A stretch of DNA of 64,000 bases, from NCBI RefSeq assembly GCF_014200045.1, contig NZ_JACHOV010000003.1:1-64000 (forward strand), given 5' to 3'. The notes under the pieces were generated by a model. That model had not been told where the DNA came from, made no database searches, and saw nothing but the letters and a program-made list of their open reading frames with translations. This document shows positions 20,101-28,143 of this stretch, piece after piece. The translations under genes and the position numbers were made by a program. Position 1 is the stretch's first letter. Each line of letters begins with the position of its first letter. This DNA is from Rhizorhapis suberifaciens. GTDB lineage: Bacteria > Pseudomonadota > Alphaproteobacteria > Sphingomonadales > Sphingomonadaceae.

Positions 20101-23100
20101 TACAACCTCGGCGACGGACATGACACGATCGCGGACTATGTGAACTATTATGGCAGTGATGGGGACCATCTCGTTTTCGGCGAGGGGATTAGCGCCGCAG
20201 CGGTCATAGTCACGCGCTCGCCTATGGCATCAAGCGATATGGTGCTCAGCTTCGTCGGAGAGCAAGGTTCCGTAACGCTGAAAAACCAAATCTATGGTGG
20301 ACGTGAATGGACGCTCGATACGGTCGAGTTCCAAGACGGAACTGTCTGGAACAAATGGGATCTCGCAGCCCGCATGATCGACGGCATTGCCACCGAGGAC
20401 GACGACACCATAGACGCGACCAGTCTCGGAGATAGCATTAACGGCAAAGATGGAAACGACCTCATCCGGGGCCACGGCGGCAACGATGCGCTGATTGGCG
20501 GCGCCGGCAATGATCGGCTCGAAGGAGGCGACGGTACCGATACCTATGTCTACAATCCCGGCGACGGCCACGATCACATATATGAATATGTCTATTACTA
20601 TGGAAGTTCGGACTATCTGGTATTTGGTGAGGGTATCACGCCCTCCGATATCCGCCTGAAGGCCTATGAAGGTGATCTGTCCGACATGGTCGTCACCTTC
20701 GCCTCTGCTTCCGGCTCGATCCGGATCGACAATCAGATCCTCGGCAGCCGGGAATGGGGCATCGACGAAATCCGCTTCGCCGACGGCACCGTGTGGTCTG
20801 CAGCAACAATGCTGGCTGAATATCTGGCCAATCAGGCAACCGATGGCGATGATTTCATCGGCGGCAACAATGCGGCGAACATACTGAGCGGCAGCACCGG
20901 AAATGACACTATCAAAGGGATCGGCGGCAACGACGAACTCTATGGTGAGGACGGCGACGACATCCTCGATGGCGGTGACGGCAACGACAGCCTTTACGGC
21001 GGCAACGGCGACGACACCTATCTGCCCGGCAACGGCATCGACTTTATCGACGGCGGAGCCGGCTCTGACACAGTGAACATCGCCAACCTCACCAATGCCG
21101 TAACCGTCGATCTGCGCTTCACTGCTGCCAACGCCAATCTCGGGTCCGGTGGAACAGAAACCTGGATCAATGTGGAGAACGTCCTTTCGGGGTCCGGTGC
21201 AGACAAGCTCTACGGCAACGACCTTGCAAATCTGCTCAATGCGGGTGCAGGCAACGATATCGTGGAAGGCCATGACGGTGACGATGTCATCGTCAGCGGA
21301 ACTGGAGATGATGCGCTCGACGGCGGAGCCGGGAACGACAGCTTTCTGTTCGGCGTTTCAGGCGATGGTTATGATCACATCATCGGCGGCGAAGGCTACG
21401 ATACAGTGCGTGCAACGGCCGACAACGCCTGGCTCGGTCTACGGAGTCTCTCCGGCGTTGAAGAGATCACCGCAGATGGGTTTGCGGGCGTCGTAGTTCG
21501 CGGAACCGCGGTTGCCGACACGCTCGATTTCTCTGGCGTCACGATAACAGGAATTGCGCGGATGGAAGGACAGGCCGGAAATGACATCCTGATAGGCTCA
21601 GCCGGGGCCGATACGATCGTTGGCGGCACAGGTGATGATACGTCGGATGGTGGTGACGGGGATGACGAGTTTCTCGTTGGTGGAACCGGCGATGGTTATG
21701 ACATCATCAATGGCGGCATCGGTCATGACACGATCCGCGCAACCGCGAACGGCACCTGGATCGGACTGAAGAACCTGTCCTCCATCGAGGGAGTGGCCGC
21801 CGATGGGTTTGCAGACGTGAACATCCGAGCAAGTAGCGCAGGTGATACACTCGATTTCTCGGGCACCCTTTTGTCGGGCATCGGCAGAATCGATGCGGGG
21901 TCTGGTAACGACGTTCTCATCGGTTCCGCTGGTGACGACCACCTGCTGGGCGGTGGAGGCAATGACATTGTCGCAGGCGGCCTCGGCAATGACATAATCG
22001 ATGGTGGTGCGGACACTGATACCGTCGACTACCGCGCGCGCAGCGAAGCCTGGACAATCAACCTCGCGGCAGTCGCCAATCATGCTCAAGCAGGTACCGA
22101 GATCGACACACTCATCGCGATCGAGAACGTCATCGGCGGTAGCGGCAACGACATCATCACCGGCAACAGCGGGGTGAACGTCCTGTCCGGTTCCGGCGGC
22201 AACGATATGATTACCAGTGGCGCCGGCGATGATACGCTGATTGGTGGGGATGGTGACGATACCTTCCTCTTCGGTGCCAGCGACGGCTACGACCAGATCG
22301 AAGGCGGTGAAGGCCATGACACAATCCTGGCAACCGCAACTAATGCCTGGATCGGCCTGCGGCCAATGTCCGGCATCGAGGCGATCAGTTCTAATGGCTT
22401 TGCGGGCGTGACAGCCCGGGGGACGACGGGAAATGATATTCTGGACTTCTCAGGCGTCACGCTGACCGGGATCACGAGCATCAATCTCCAGAACGGCAAC
22501 GACACCGTCGTTGGGTCTGCAGGTGACGATCGCATCGATGGCGGCGGGGGAACGGACACGATCGACTATAGCGCCCGTAGCGAGGCCTGGACGATCAACT
22601 TGGCCGGCTCGTCCAATAACGCCCAGTCCGCGACCGAGACTGACACGCTTATCGCCTTCGAGAACGCCGTAGCCGGATCTGGCGATGATGTCATCGACGG
22701 CACCAGTGGCGCCAACCAGCTCGCGGGGGGCGCTGGCAACGACGTGCTGAACGGCGCCGCCGGCAACGATAACTTGCTCGGTGGATTTGGCGATGATCGC
22801 CTGACCGGTGGAACTGGGAATGACACGGTCGATGGAGGCGACGGCACCGATATTGCAGTCTTCGCTGGCGTCTCCAACACCTATACGGTTTCGACCGCCA
22901 ACGGTAATATCCAGGTCGTCGACAATGCTACCACGCAGGACGGCAATGACGGAACGGATTCCGTCATCGGGATCGAGATCTTGGAGTTCAAGGGGGGGGA
23001 GCAGATTGGACTTTCCGCACCAATCCTGCTCGACCTTGATGGTAACGGCGTCCGCACTCTTTCCTTATCCCAAAGCGCCGCCTCTTTCGATTTTGACGGC

Positions 23101-23898
23101 GACGGCAAACGAGAGCGCACGAGTTGGTTCGCATCTGGTGATGGCATGCTGTTCCTCGACCGTGATGGCGACGGAACGGTGAGCAATGCCGGAGAGTTCA
23201 GCTTTATCAACGACGTCACGGGTGCTCGATCAGACCTCGAGGGCCTGAGAGCCTTCGACAGCAACGGCGATGGTCTCTTGTCGGCCGCTGACGACCGTTT
23301 TGCAGAGTTTCGGGTTTGGGGTGACAATGGGAACGGTACTGCCCAAACATCGGAGATCCTGACTCTGGAAGCCGCGGGCATCATGTCCATTTCTCTCTTC
23401 GGCATCGCCGTTGAAACGGTAACCAGCCTGGACGATGTCATAAAGCTAAACACCGGCAACTATGTCCGGGCCGACGGGACGACGGGGGAACTTCTCGACG
23501 TAGCCCTCACTTATCAGATGAATGGTCCTGCCATCTCGAGTGAAGCCATCTTGCCCGTTCGGGTAAGAACTGACACCCTTCAAGCCCGACGGGAACTGTT
23601 GCGCGATTGGCGCGAACTCACGCCGAGAAAGGCGGCCAGCAAGTCCTCAGCGTCACAACAATCAAAAAAATCGATCTCCAACACGACATTGCTCAACCTT
23701 ATGCGCTCGGGAATTGAGCGTTTCGGGAACGAAGGCACTGAGCCGTTGGCCAAGAAGGCAGGAATTGAAGGGGATGGTAGCGCGCAGGTTCTTGCTCGTA
23801 TGCGGCAGGATCTGGGTGCCTTTGGCGCTTCCAGCGGCGATCTCGGCTTTCTGGGCAGTCGCAACAGCCACAATCAAGTTCTGGATTTTTACGCCTAA
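11179..23898 (+). CDS. giant lipase-like RTX protein, type I secretion substrate
   Basis: 4239 residues; ATG 11179 is preferred over TTG 11176 (AAGGAG at 11166-11171). Residues 1-175 are alpha/beta-hydrolase-like, with nucleophile motif GHSLGG (Ser142). A glycine-rich hydrophobic stretch spans 228-262. Nonapeptide calcium repeats (GGxGxDxxx) start near 550 and recur near 765. Near 966-1085 lies an EF-hand/dockerin-like block (LDLDGDGYELTT, DLNANGKID, DSNQDGVSDTGE). From about 1375 to 3230 I count 13 modules of the hemolysin-type calcium-binding-related kind (FGxGIxxxDLxFxR...LTIxGQF), each followed by nonapeptides. Three repeats of about 70 residues (LDFSGVTITGI type) follow. A second EF-hand-like block lies near 3951-4070, and the tail ends NSHNQVLDFYA, as in uncleaved C-terminal signals. 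Export by the adjacent system is likely. Lipase activity and target are inferred. Confidence 0.88.
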   Translation: MNPDLFLAILAMDSYNRGYGQGVILQPGDSTTDQEEAGRQIGNATILNIDLPPGSVSAGFYAIAYDMTGVSGFSAGETVIAYRGTDNPGLFAPDSDIWNGWTLGGGFAEASQGSLALQFYEAVAGQEATAGGNTDIITTGHSLGGGLAGFVGALSGGEAVVFDHMPFLVATVAQFWSTYQQKLEEQNLPLDTEPTDSVLAMLGIAKPNIGKIDGYYLEGEINRLLRNGTIAMTLGGVGSILPILGAAISYLGGWIAGGQIAETATLGDRIEEITTFDWSALADPLQGAARHSMSTLVISQYAQIEEAANSEFAYWRAQGLSEHIYSALYDNNLASSSGATGAVFAGGSQSAHDYAGIVRTALAYSAIDEGTLVFGDTGIRALFEDAGDLGKALDADNASSSIAASASSIVDIFVQYAAKLALGKVEQASDSAAIAGIVTNNDDILTVDFSDALWDKGAEHTSIVGRETLINRALSRLSIDIDPLAPEVVKIRSDLEAGLRWFADNNNIAAATHAELIDRVAFQISNGDFTGAVPDRPQGASSDRLSLFVAGDGADMITGSSENDFIHGGGGNDTLIGGAGDDVLAGGAGDDIFIGGAGRDFFAGGAGTDTIDLQLGASTQGAVLQLSAVDAANDTERSTFELTFGTDTDRAVDIERIALTGFSDTVRVEYLGAPSGPSSPMGALNVDFGAAPQAQNVDMLDFSNAGLANGTSTFFGLLSADAGVRVDLRDASNQTVSYYYDWGLAHTTGTEVRLRASNANSVTGTAYDDYLIGNGGKRVDGEGYSTLIGGGGDDTFQAAGWETHMYGGEGKDHFKVGANTFIEDGDTQDSISYGGVTIFGGAKQWWMEGNTAYWAPFSTVMSGFPVIGSQILTAAAFFVDVATMKFASFQRSADGYLVMNLGWGHGGTAAIKDYNLDLDSGVGTAGVTVFQHEWAEDFSFENLRQYVNLALKAGFGVGLYGFDPLVLDLDGDGYELTTEGNSRTYFEFDNDGFGERTGWVRPDDGLLAIDLNANGKIDGIAELFGNQTTSGFAMLGAYDANLDGVINAADAIYADLTVWRDSNQDGVSDTGELHTLADLGIVSISLSSAAPAQPTAVASNQIARTGSFTRSDGSTGGIADVAFTISETATRWLGDNTVSSAAAALPELRGFGEVKNLRVAMTGDATLESMVAAFVALTTNDLAVLNADAEAILYRWAGVDAAAATEIGSNGFDARKLAFLEKYSGYEIMPRDGSGVIQTTNLAQAEALWADQVQRLTLRLVVQGPLADTFEGISYRTDIDLLVADTPTALADLYSELLAGLPSDPVDALAQWESWAPLLAAMADGMRRTDANLVRADFIAAQLLHAMDGVTQPLDYSALAGALGIANLRVGTTGAESLSRGSASGTAIYLSGGGNDTLDGGSGQDVYVFGRDIGAVTIDDEEAKAAGDRIRFAFLNPDDVRLTRDGNDLLITVITTQETVRVLGQFAPVTPLASDVLLSSNKGIEDIQFADGTVFEMPQIMTAVGTGTDGDDHMIGTMHSDVLIGGLGNDGLEGGDDADLYVIHAGDGQDVIRDAQTTPLLRAADMLIFGDGIAPEDLAFSRAGSGGDDLLVTIGSSGQSVLIDGQFAYSVLGYNDKLALNSRIEVFGFSDYGDNWSNKEIQQLLIAQASTGGDDEILGFGDDDIFYASAGNDLMIGLDGADRYHWGLGSGNDIIDERGRFVDVKVGLGGLSLVDEADTIVFGPGLTLDHVTFSRSSADPHLLITVNATGETLTVHNQFDGFQTGPLGAQWLDRVEWFEFSGGTKLNWQQVLRKVTTGGDGDDSLWGDLYADRMDGGTGNDYLSGGGYGDTYIFNLSYGHDTLADNNTSILGSGFVTVDTSPDILRFGAGIEMSDISFERSGKDLTLVVGTSGDKVTLKGQDSYIHTGVFGAISYNRIEEIHFDDQTIWTWEDLNRAVIAAATTSGDDLVQGFMMSDRLLASAGNDILMGGDSGDIYEFGEGSGHDIIREGVSNVLYGDSDIVEFGSTVLPEDILLTRDGEDLIITLAGTGDSLTIENQFTYSAWYTWQDIELFRFANSIEWSKSNIQVMLLTATAGDDHLIGFHSGDVLDGGAGNDILEGGNGSDTYHFGRSYGHDIIRETVTNTNLADNDRLIFGSDILPEDVSFLRDGDDLIITITDTSETVRIEGQFSFSNWFAWWDVERFEFANGTVLTDRQVAAMLLGGTSGDDHLIGTFRSDVLDGGAGNDILEGGDGADRYIFGRGYGHDEIRESLTNANLSEDDELQFLPGIVLEDLAFTRQGNDLTITILDTGDTLKIKGQFSFSNWYTWWDIDSFRFDDGTMLSAWDVQQILLTATAGDDHLIGFMTGDIFDGGAGNDILEGRDGADIYIFGRGYGQDEIRESLSNANLSENDAVHFLPGVSWEDLTLARSGNDLIISIAGTIDTLTIRGEFNTSGSEILTYTWQDVERFVFDDGTIKTKADVQAVLLRGTAGDDHLIGFYTSDVFYGGAGNDLLEGGRGGDTYVHNLGDGHDVVSDYVNYYGSAGDRILFGAGITPTDVKVTRSETNTSDMILVVNDGESSVILKNQIYGGKEWQIDAVEFAEGTIWLPAELANRVVQGQATDGDDVIAGTSNADILYGGAGNDVINAAAGADELYGGLGDDTLNGGTGSDRLEGGLGNDILRGQDNNDIYVYALGDGDDIIDEWHEYYGSYDILEFGPGISASDLVFTQSGNAYVVTFTNAAGSLTLYNQRTGGRSGGREGGINEFRFDDGTVWTRAMIDATYLDQQVTDGDDIIYGSVRNDIVVGGLGNDTLYGDAGNDRMIGGLGNDILRGGNDNDVYIYALGDGDDIIDEWHEYYGSYDILEFGPGISASDLVFTQSGNAYVVTFTNAAGSLTLYNQRTGGRSGGREGGINEFRFDDGTVWTRAMIDATYLDQQVTDGDDIIYGSVRNDIVVGGLGNDTLKADGGDDQLIGGLGDDLLEGSDGNDTYIYNLGDGHDTIADYVNYYGSDGDHLVFGEGISAAAVIVTRSPMASSDMVLSFVGEQGSVTLKNQIYGGREWTLDTVEFQDGTVWNKWDLAARMIDGIATEDDDTIDATSLGDSINGKDGNDLIRGHGGNDALIGGAGNDRLEGGDGTDTYVYNPGDGHDHIYEYVYYYGSSDYLVFGEGITPSDIRLKAYEGDLSDMVVTFASASGSIRIDNQILGSREWGIDEIRFADGTVWSAATMLAEYLANQATDGDDFIGGNNAANILSGSTGNDTIKGIGGNDELYGEDGDDILDGGDGNDSLYGGNGDDTYLPGNGIDFIDGGAGSDTVNIANLTNAVTVDLRFTAANANLGSGGTETWINVENVLSGSGADKLYGNDLANLLNAGAGNDIVEGHDGDDVIVSGTGDDALDGGAGNDSFLFGVSGDGYDHIIGGEGYDTVRATADNAWLGLRSLSGVEEITADGFAGVVVRGTAVADTLDFSGVTITGIARMEGQAGNDILIGSAGADTIVGGTGDDTSDGGDGDDEFLVGGTGDGYDIINGGIGHDTIRATANGTWIGLKNLSSIEGVAADGFADVNIRASSAGDTLDFSGTLLSGIGRIDAGSGNDVLIGSAGDDHLLGGGGNDIVAGGLGNDIIDGGADTDTVDYRARSEAWTINLAAVANHAQAGTEIDTLIAIENVIGGSGNDIITGNSGVNVLSGSGGNDMITSGAGDDTLIGGDGDDTFLFGASDGYDQIEGGEGHDTILATATNAWIGLRPMSGIEAISSNGFAGVTARGTTGNDILDFSGVTLTGITSINLQNGNDTVVGSAGDDRIDGGGGTDTIDYSARSEAWTINLAGSSNNAQSATETDTLIAFENAVAGSGDDVIDGTSGANQLAGGAGNDVLNGAAGNDNLLGGFGDDRLTGGTGNDTVDGGDGTDIAVFAGVSNTYTVSTANGNIQVVDNATTQDGNDGTDSVIGIEILEFKGGEQIGLSAPILLDLDGNGVRTLSLSQSAASFDFDGDGKRERTSWFASGDGMLFLDRDGDGTVSNAGEFSFINDVTGARSDLEGLRAFDSNGDGLLSAADDRFAEFRVWGDNGNGTAQTSEILTLEAAGIMSISLFGIAVETVTSLDDVIKLNTGNYVRADGTTGELLDVALTYQMNGPAISSEAILPVRVRTDTLQARRELLRDWRELTPRKAASKSSASQQSKKSISNTTLLNLMRSGIERFGNEGTEPLAKKAGIEGDGSAQVLARMRQDLGAFGASSGDLGFLGSRNSHNQVLDFYA
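11452..11688 (+). repeat. 237-bp perfect direct repeat, copy 2 (inside the giant gene)
   Basis: Identical to 9187-9423. It encodes residues about 92-170 of the giant protein, including GHSLGG. Confidence 0.95.
19213..19547 (+). repeat. 335-bp perfect tandem module repeat, copy 1
   Basis: Identical at every base to 19663-19997, with an offset of exactly 450 bp (150 codons). It encodes one calcium-binding-related module (DIIDEWHEYYGSYDI ... DGDDIIYGS). Other modules of the protein differ at DNA level, so this pair is a recent in-frame duplication. Confidence 0.95.
19663..19997 (+). repeat. 335-bp perfect tandem module repeat, copy 2
   Basis: Second copy of the 19213-19547 module. Identity ends at 19998, where G in copy 1 is T in copy 2. 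Confidence 0.95.
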
Positions 23899-23974
23899 GA
23901 ATCCTTGTCCATTACGGGAATTGGAAGCTAGCCGGTAATTCGGTGAAAGTCCGCCTCCGTGAGGATTCGCCGGT

Positions 23975-24014
23975 TGCTTTCGCCGGCCGCTGGATCACGC
24001 GGCCGGCGAAAGCA
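23975..24014 (+). terminator. strong 16-bp hairpin after the giant effector gene
   Basis: Perfect arms TGCTTTCGCCGGCCGC (23975-23990) and GCGGCCGGCGAAAGCA (23999-24014) with an 8-base loop, followed by GGGTTTTGG. It lies 77 bp after the stop of the effector gene. The stem is very stable but the T-run is short, so it may be an imperfect intrinsic terminator or an mRNA-end hairpin. A mobile-element end is the alternative. Confidence 0.6.
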
Positions 24015-24229
24015 GGGTTTTGGTCACATGTCTGCCCAAATCGCCGCGAGTTTCCCGGCGTCGATCCAAGTAGGCTGCTCGATTATATGTAACCCGAGGG
24101 CACTTGCCCGGTTGCCAAGAGGGCTCCGCCATCGGTCGCACAATGTCCTTTCGGCCCATAGGAGCTCAGTGGACAGATGGCATTTGTGATGGTATGACGA
24201 TTCCACTTCGAACAGATATCGAAGTAAAT

Positions 24230-24385
24230 TCAATACCTTGCCACGGCTACCGGGTGCCCGTAGGGGTCACCAAAATCCTCTCTCAGAAGGTTTGAACCCG
24301 CCACGACCCCAACGAAACCCGGCGCGCATAGACGCCGGTTCACCCAGTCGCGCACGATCTGCAACGTCATTCGGATTGTTTGACC
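24230..24385 (-). pseudogene. probable IS630-family transposase remnant
   Basis: On the minus strand the frame reads GQTIRMTLQIVRDWVNRRL, which resembles the helix-turn-helix of IS630-type transposases (MTLQIVRDWVxRFNxxGPxGL as I remember it). After that the expected FN..GP.GL pattern is lost, and no DDE domain follows. It lies in a gene-poor 940-bp stretch between the secretion locus and the housekeeping genes. The assignment rests on a short motif. Confidence 0.4.
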
Positions 24386-24398
24386 TTGAGGAGATATC

Positions 24399-24633
24399 AA
24401 CCCGAGATGATGACCTCGCCGCCCTGGATTCGGAAGCGAGCGGAAAGTCCCTGATCCCGTGTCATACGATCGACAAAGTCCACGACGCGGCCAAACCGGC
24501 TGTCGTCTGGCGCAAGTATTTCCGGTTCGGAACCGTCGCTGATCCATGCCGGCAAGAATGCGGCCTGCAATATGCCGATGATATCGGGTTTTTCCCCGCT
24601 TGACCTGTCCGGCCATCGGACTAGAGATGGCTT
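24399..24633 (-). pseudogene. coding-like remnant of unknown family
   Basis: A minus-strand frame without a usable start reads EKPDIIGILQAAFLPAWI, SEPEILAPDDSRFGRVVDFV and FRIQGGEVIISG before a stop at 24399-24397. The composition looks like real protein rather than antisense noise. The frame is closed upstream by a stop. I do not recognise the family. The rest of 24015-24838 holds nothing else I can support. Confidence 0.3.
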
Positions 24634-24838
24634 TCAACAACGCGCGCAGTTTCAGTCTGGTTGAAATGACGGATGGGCAACGACCGAAATAGGACGTGCC
24701 CGCTTCCTGAAACCCCCCGCCGCAGGGGCCACCATCCTCCCCAGGAACATGAACTAAGCGCGGCATTCAGGTTGGCGGCAATGGTCACCTACCAAATATA
24801 TGCCGACATGTTGTGGTGCAGGGTGGAGAAGAATTACG

Positions 24839-26938
24839 ATGGGCATGATCGACAAGGCAGGTTTGCTGGTTGCCGCGGAGTTGGCGGAATTCATCGAACG
24901 GCGCGCCCTGCCGGGCACTGGAATCGCAGCGGACGCCTTTTGGCGCGGGTCGGCGGCGATATTTTCCCGCTTTGCGCCGGAAAATGCTGCGCTGCTGATC
25001 AAGCGGAATGACATACAGGCCAAAATCGATGCATGGCACCATGAGCGTGCCGGACAGCCAGTCGACATGGCCGGCTATCAAGCCTTCTTGCGCGAAATCG
25101 GCTATCTGGTCGAGGAACCGGCTCCGTTCGCCATTAGCTCCCAGAATGTCGATGCCGAACTGGCGACAATGGCCGGGCCGCAACTGGTGGTGCCGATCCT
25201 CAACGCCCGTTTCGTCCTGAACGCCGCCAACGCCCGCTGGGGCAGCCTGTATGACGCCCTCTATGGTACTGATGCGATCCCCGGAACGCCCCAGGGCAAA
25301 GGCTATGATCCCGAGCGAGGCGGACAGGTAATAGCCTGGGCAAAAACGTTCCTCGATCAATCCGTGCCCCTGCTATCGGGAAGCTGGGCGGATTGGACCG
25401 GCGACAAGCCAATTCTGGCCGACCCGACGCAGCTTATCGGCCACGCTGGCGACAATATCCTTTTGCGCCACAATGGCCTGCATATCGAATTGGTGATCGA
25501 TCGGGCTCATCCAATTGGCAGGTACGATCCCGCGGGGCTTGCCGATGTCGTGCTGGAAGCCGCGCTTTCGACAATCGTCGATCTGGAGGATTCGGTCGCT
25601 GCCGTCGACGCTCAGGACAAGGTCGCTGCTTATTCCAACTGGCTGGGCCTGATGAAAGGCGATCTGGAGGAGCGATTTGAGAAGGGCGGCGCAATGATGA
25701 CCCGCCGTCTTAATCCAGACCGCCTTTATGCGGCGGCGAACGGCACGCCTTTCAGCTTGCCCGGCCGAAGCCTTTTATTTGTGCGCAACGTCGGCCATTT
25801 GATGACGACGCCTGCGGTGCTGATGCCGGACGGATCGGAAGCGCCGGAAGGCATACTGGACGGCATCGTCACCAGCCTCATCGCGCTTCACGACGTGAAA
25901 CGCCAAGGGCGCTTCGTGAACAGCCGTGCCGGGTCCATCTATATCGTCAAGCCGAAGATGCACGGTCCGGAGGAAGCGGCCTTTACCAATCGCCTGTTCG
26001 ACGCGATCGAGGATCTGCTGGAGCTTGATCGGCATACGCTCAAGGTCGGAGTGATGGATGAGGAGCGACGCACTTCGGCCAACCTTGCTGCCTGCATATA
26101 TGCGGTGAAGGACCGAATCGTCTTCATCAATACCGGCTTCCTGGACCGGACGGGCGATGAAATGCACAGCTCGATGCGAGCGGGCCCGATGATCCGCAAA
26201 GGCGAGATGAAGACGTCCGGCTGGATCGCGGCTTATGAAGATCGCAATGTCCAGATCGGCCTTGCCTGCGGCCTCTCCGGCAAGGCTCAGATCGGTAAGG
26301 GCATGTGGGCCGCGCCCGACCGAATGGCCGATATGCTGGACCAGAAGATCGGTCACCCGCGTACCGGTGCGAACACCGCCTGGGTCCCTTCCCCCACGGC
26401 GGCCACGCTGCACGCGACGCATTACCATGTCGTCGACGTTTTCGCGCGGCAGGATGAACGCAAGAGAGAGCCCGTCGCAAGCCTGGACGCGCTCCTTGGC
26501 ATTCCGCTGGCATCGGGGATCAATTGGTCTGAACAAGACATACGCGATGAGCTGGACAACAACGCGCAGGGCATATTGGGCTATGTGGTTCGCTGGGTCG
26601 ATCAGGGGGTCGGCTGTTCCAAGGTGCCCGACATCCACGACATCGGCCTGATGGAGGATCGGGCGACGCTGCGCATATCATCTCAGCATATGGCCAATTG
26701 GCTGCTGCACGGGGTCTGCACGGCCGACGAGGTCGAGGCCGCATTGCGGCGCATGGCGGCGAAGGTCGATGCTCAAAACGCCGGGGATCCTCTCTACCGC
26801 CCCATGTCGGGCCATGAAGAGGAAAGCCTCGCCTTTCAGGCCGCGCGAGCGTTGGTCTTCGAAGGGGTTGCGCAGCCAAATGGCTATACCGAACCGTTGC
26901 TGCACAAGTTCAGGCAGCGGGTGAAGGCAACCGGCTAA
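24839..26938 (+). CDS. glcB: malate synthase G
   Basis: Condenses glyoxylate and acetyl-CoA to malate in the glyoxylate shunt; cytoplasmic. The protein has 699 residues, near the usual 720. Family signatures are clear: [16 protein letters not shown], the [13 protein letters not shown] segment, [28 protein letters not shown] and the late [19 protein letters not shown]. The start is ATG 24839 (GGTGGAG upstream); ATG 24845 is equally possible. It is followed after four bases by a convergent transporter gene, so it is a single-gene unit. No isocitrate lyase gene is in the window. Confidence 0.95.
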   Translation: MGMIDKAGLLVAAELAEFIERRALPGTGIAADAFWRGSAAIFSRFAPENAALLIKRNDIQAKIDAWHHERAGQPVDMAGYQAFLREIGYLVEEPAPFAISSQNVDAELATMAGPQLVVPILNARFVLNAANARWGSLYDALYGTDAIPGTPQGKGYDPERGGQVIAWAKTFLDQSVPLLSGSWADWTGDKPILADPTQLIGHAGDNILLRHNGLHIELVIDRAHPIGRYDPAGLADVVLEAALSTIVDLEDSVAAVDAQDKVAAYSNWLGLMKGDLEERFEKGGAMMTRRLNPDRLYAAANGTPFSLPGRSLLFVRNVGHLMTTPAVLMPDGSEAPEGILDGIVTSLIALHDVKRQGRFVNSRAGSIYIVKPKMHGPEEAAFTNRLFDAIEDLLELDRHTLKVGVMDEERRTSANLAACIYAVKDRIVFINTGFLDRTGDEMHSSMRAGPMIRKGEMKTSGWIAAYEDRNVQIGLACGLSGKAQIGKGMWAAPDRMADMLDQKIGHPRTGANTAWVPSPTAATLHATHYHVVDVFARQDERKREPVASLDALLGIPLASGINWSEQDIRDELDNNAQGILGYVVRWVDQGVGCSKVPDIHDIGLMEDRATLRISSQHMANWLLHGVCTADEVEAALRRMAAKVDAQNAGDPLYRPMSGHEEESLAFQAARALVFEGVAQPNGYTEPLLHKFRQRVKATG

Positions 26939-26942
26939 CAGT

Positions 26943-27941
26943 TCAGCGCGGGGCTCCTGCGGTCTCCAATGCTGCGGCGTCGGTTTCGGCAAATGCAGCA
27001 TAACGCCGCGCGAGCATGCTGCTCACCAGCAATTGCAGCTGATGATATAGCAGGAGCGGCAGCATGATCATGCCTAGGATGGGCGATGATCCGAAGAGGA
27101 TCTGAGCAATAGGCGCGCCGTTGGCGAGGCTCTTCTGCGATCCGCAGAACACGGCCGCCACCTCATCCGCATGCGACAGGCCAAGAGTCCGGCTGCCCGC
27201 GATCACAGCGATCAGGGAAATGCCGAGCAGCGCGGCGACGAGCGCGAATATCTCTAATATCACAAGCGGACTGTAGCGCGTCCACAGCCCCGCCAGCACC
27301 GAATCGCAGAACGCCGAATAAATGATGAGCAGGATCACCGTCCGATCCGCCCTGCCCACAAGCTTCCTATGGCGTCCAAGTACCCCTACCAGGAAAGGTC
27401 GCGCGATCTGACCCGACGCGAAGGGCAGGAACAGCTTCACCAAAATGCCGATGATCGAGGGCAAGATGGGAATGTCGATCGCTCCTGCCGCTGCGACCAG
27501 GCCGATCAGCATGGGCGTCAGGAACATACCCAGCAAGCCTGACAGCGTCGCATCGAAAACCGCTCCGGGCACATTGCCCCTGGCAAACGCCGTCAGCGCG
27601 ACGGAGGAGGCTATGGTCGAGGACAGGGCGCAAAGGAAGAAAATGCCAAGCCTTATCTCCACACCCAGGACAGCAGGCAGGCCGAAATAGACCAGCAGGC
27701 CAAGTGCCGGGAACAATAGAAAAGTGGTCAGCTGAATCAGAAGGTGAAGCCGCCAATTAGCGGCGGCGGACCGAAGCGCGGCAGGCGAAAGCGCGGCTCC
27801 ATGCAGGAAGAAGATGAAGGCAATGCCAAGGCCAGTTATCAGCCCAAGGTGAAGCGGCCCATCGCCCGCGCCAAGCTCCGGACCCAAGAAAGCCAAAGCT
27901 ATGGCAACGCACATGCCGATCAAAAACCAGTCGAGCTTCAT
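26943..27941 (-). CDS. SBF-like (bile acid:sodium symporter family) transporter
   Basis: An integral membrane protein of 332 residues with about ten hydrophobic helices, of the YfeH/SBF-like type (PF13593 kind). ATG 27941 is chosen because AAGGAAAAG lies just upstream and MKLDWFLIGM begins the first helix; a longer frame upstream is not protein-like. Recognisable segments are FFLHGAALSP, LSSTIASSVALTAFARGN and AAVFCGSQKSLANGAP, the last being the conserved discontinuous-helix region of SBF proteins. The substrate cannot be read from the sequence: organic anions or steroids are known for the wider family. It stands alone between convergent glcB and a gap before thiC. Confidence 0.85.
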   Translation of the reverse strand: MKLDWFLIGMCVAIALAFLGPELGAGDGPLHLGLITGLGIAFIFFLHGAALSPAALRSAAANWRLHLLIQLTTFLLFPALGLLVYFGLPAVLGVEIRLGIFFLCALSSTIASSVALTAFARGNVPGAVFDATLSGLLGMFLTPMLIGLVAAAGAIDIPILPSIIGILVKLFLPFASGQIARPFLVGVLGRHRKLVGRADRTVILLIIYSAFCDSVLAGLWTRYSPLVILEIFALVAALLGISLIAVIAGSRTLGLSHADEVAAVFCGSQKSLANGAPIAQILFGSSPILGMIMLPLLLYHQLQLLVSSMLARRYAAFAETDAAALETAGAPR

Positions 27942-28143
27942 CTTTTCCTTGCCAAATCCTTCAGCAAACCTTTCCCCCGCGCCAGTGATTAGCCCCGACG
28001 CCCCAGGCGGAGACGACATGCCGACGAAACCAATCAGCCAGCTCATCTTCGGGCTCGCTGCTCGCGCGCGTAACATGGGACATATCTGGTTATTGCCAAA
28101 CATTCACATGGGCTGGTGGCGAGAAGAAGAGTCTGGAAAGGAC

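Noticed and set aside
15700-22800. Short regular DNA repeats resembling a CRISPR array
   Set aside because: They are codons for nonapeptide calcium repeats inside one frame; repeat units vary and there are no uniform spacers.
23899-23975. Possible cobalamin riboswitch (GGTGAAAGTCCG-like stretch)
   Set aside because: Only one short box resembles the aptamer, the other conserved parts are missing, and no cobalamin gene follows.
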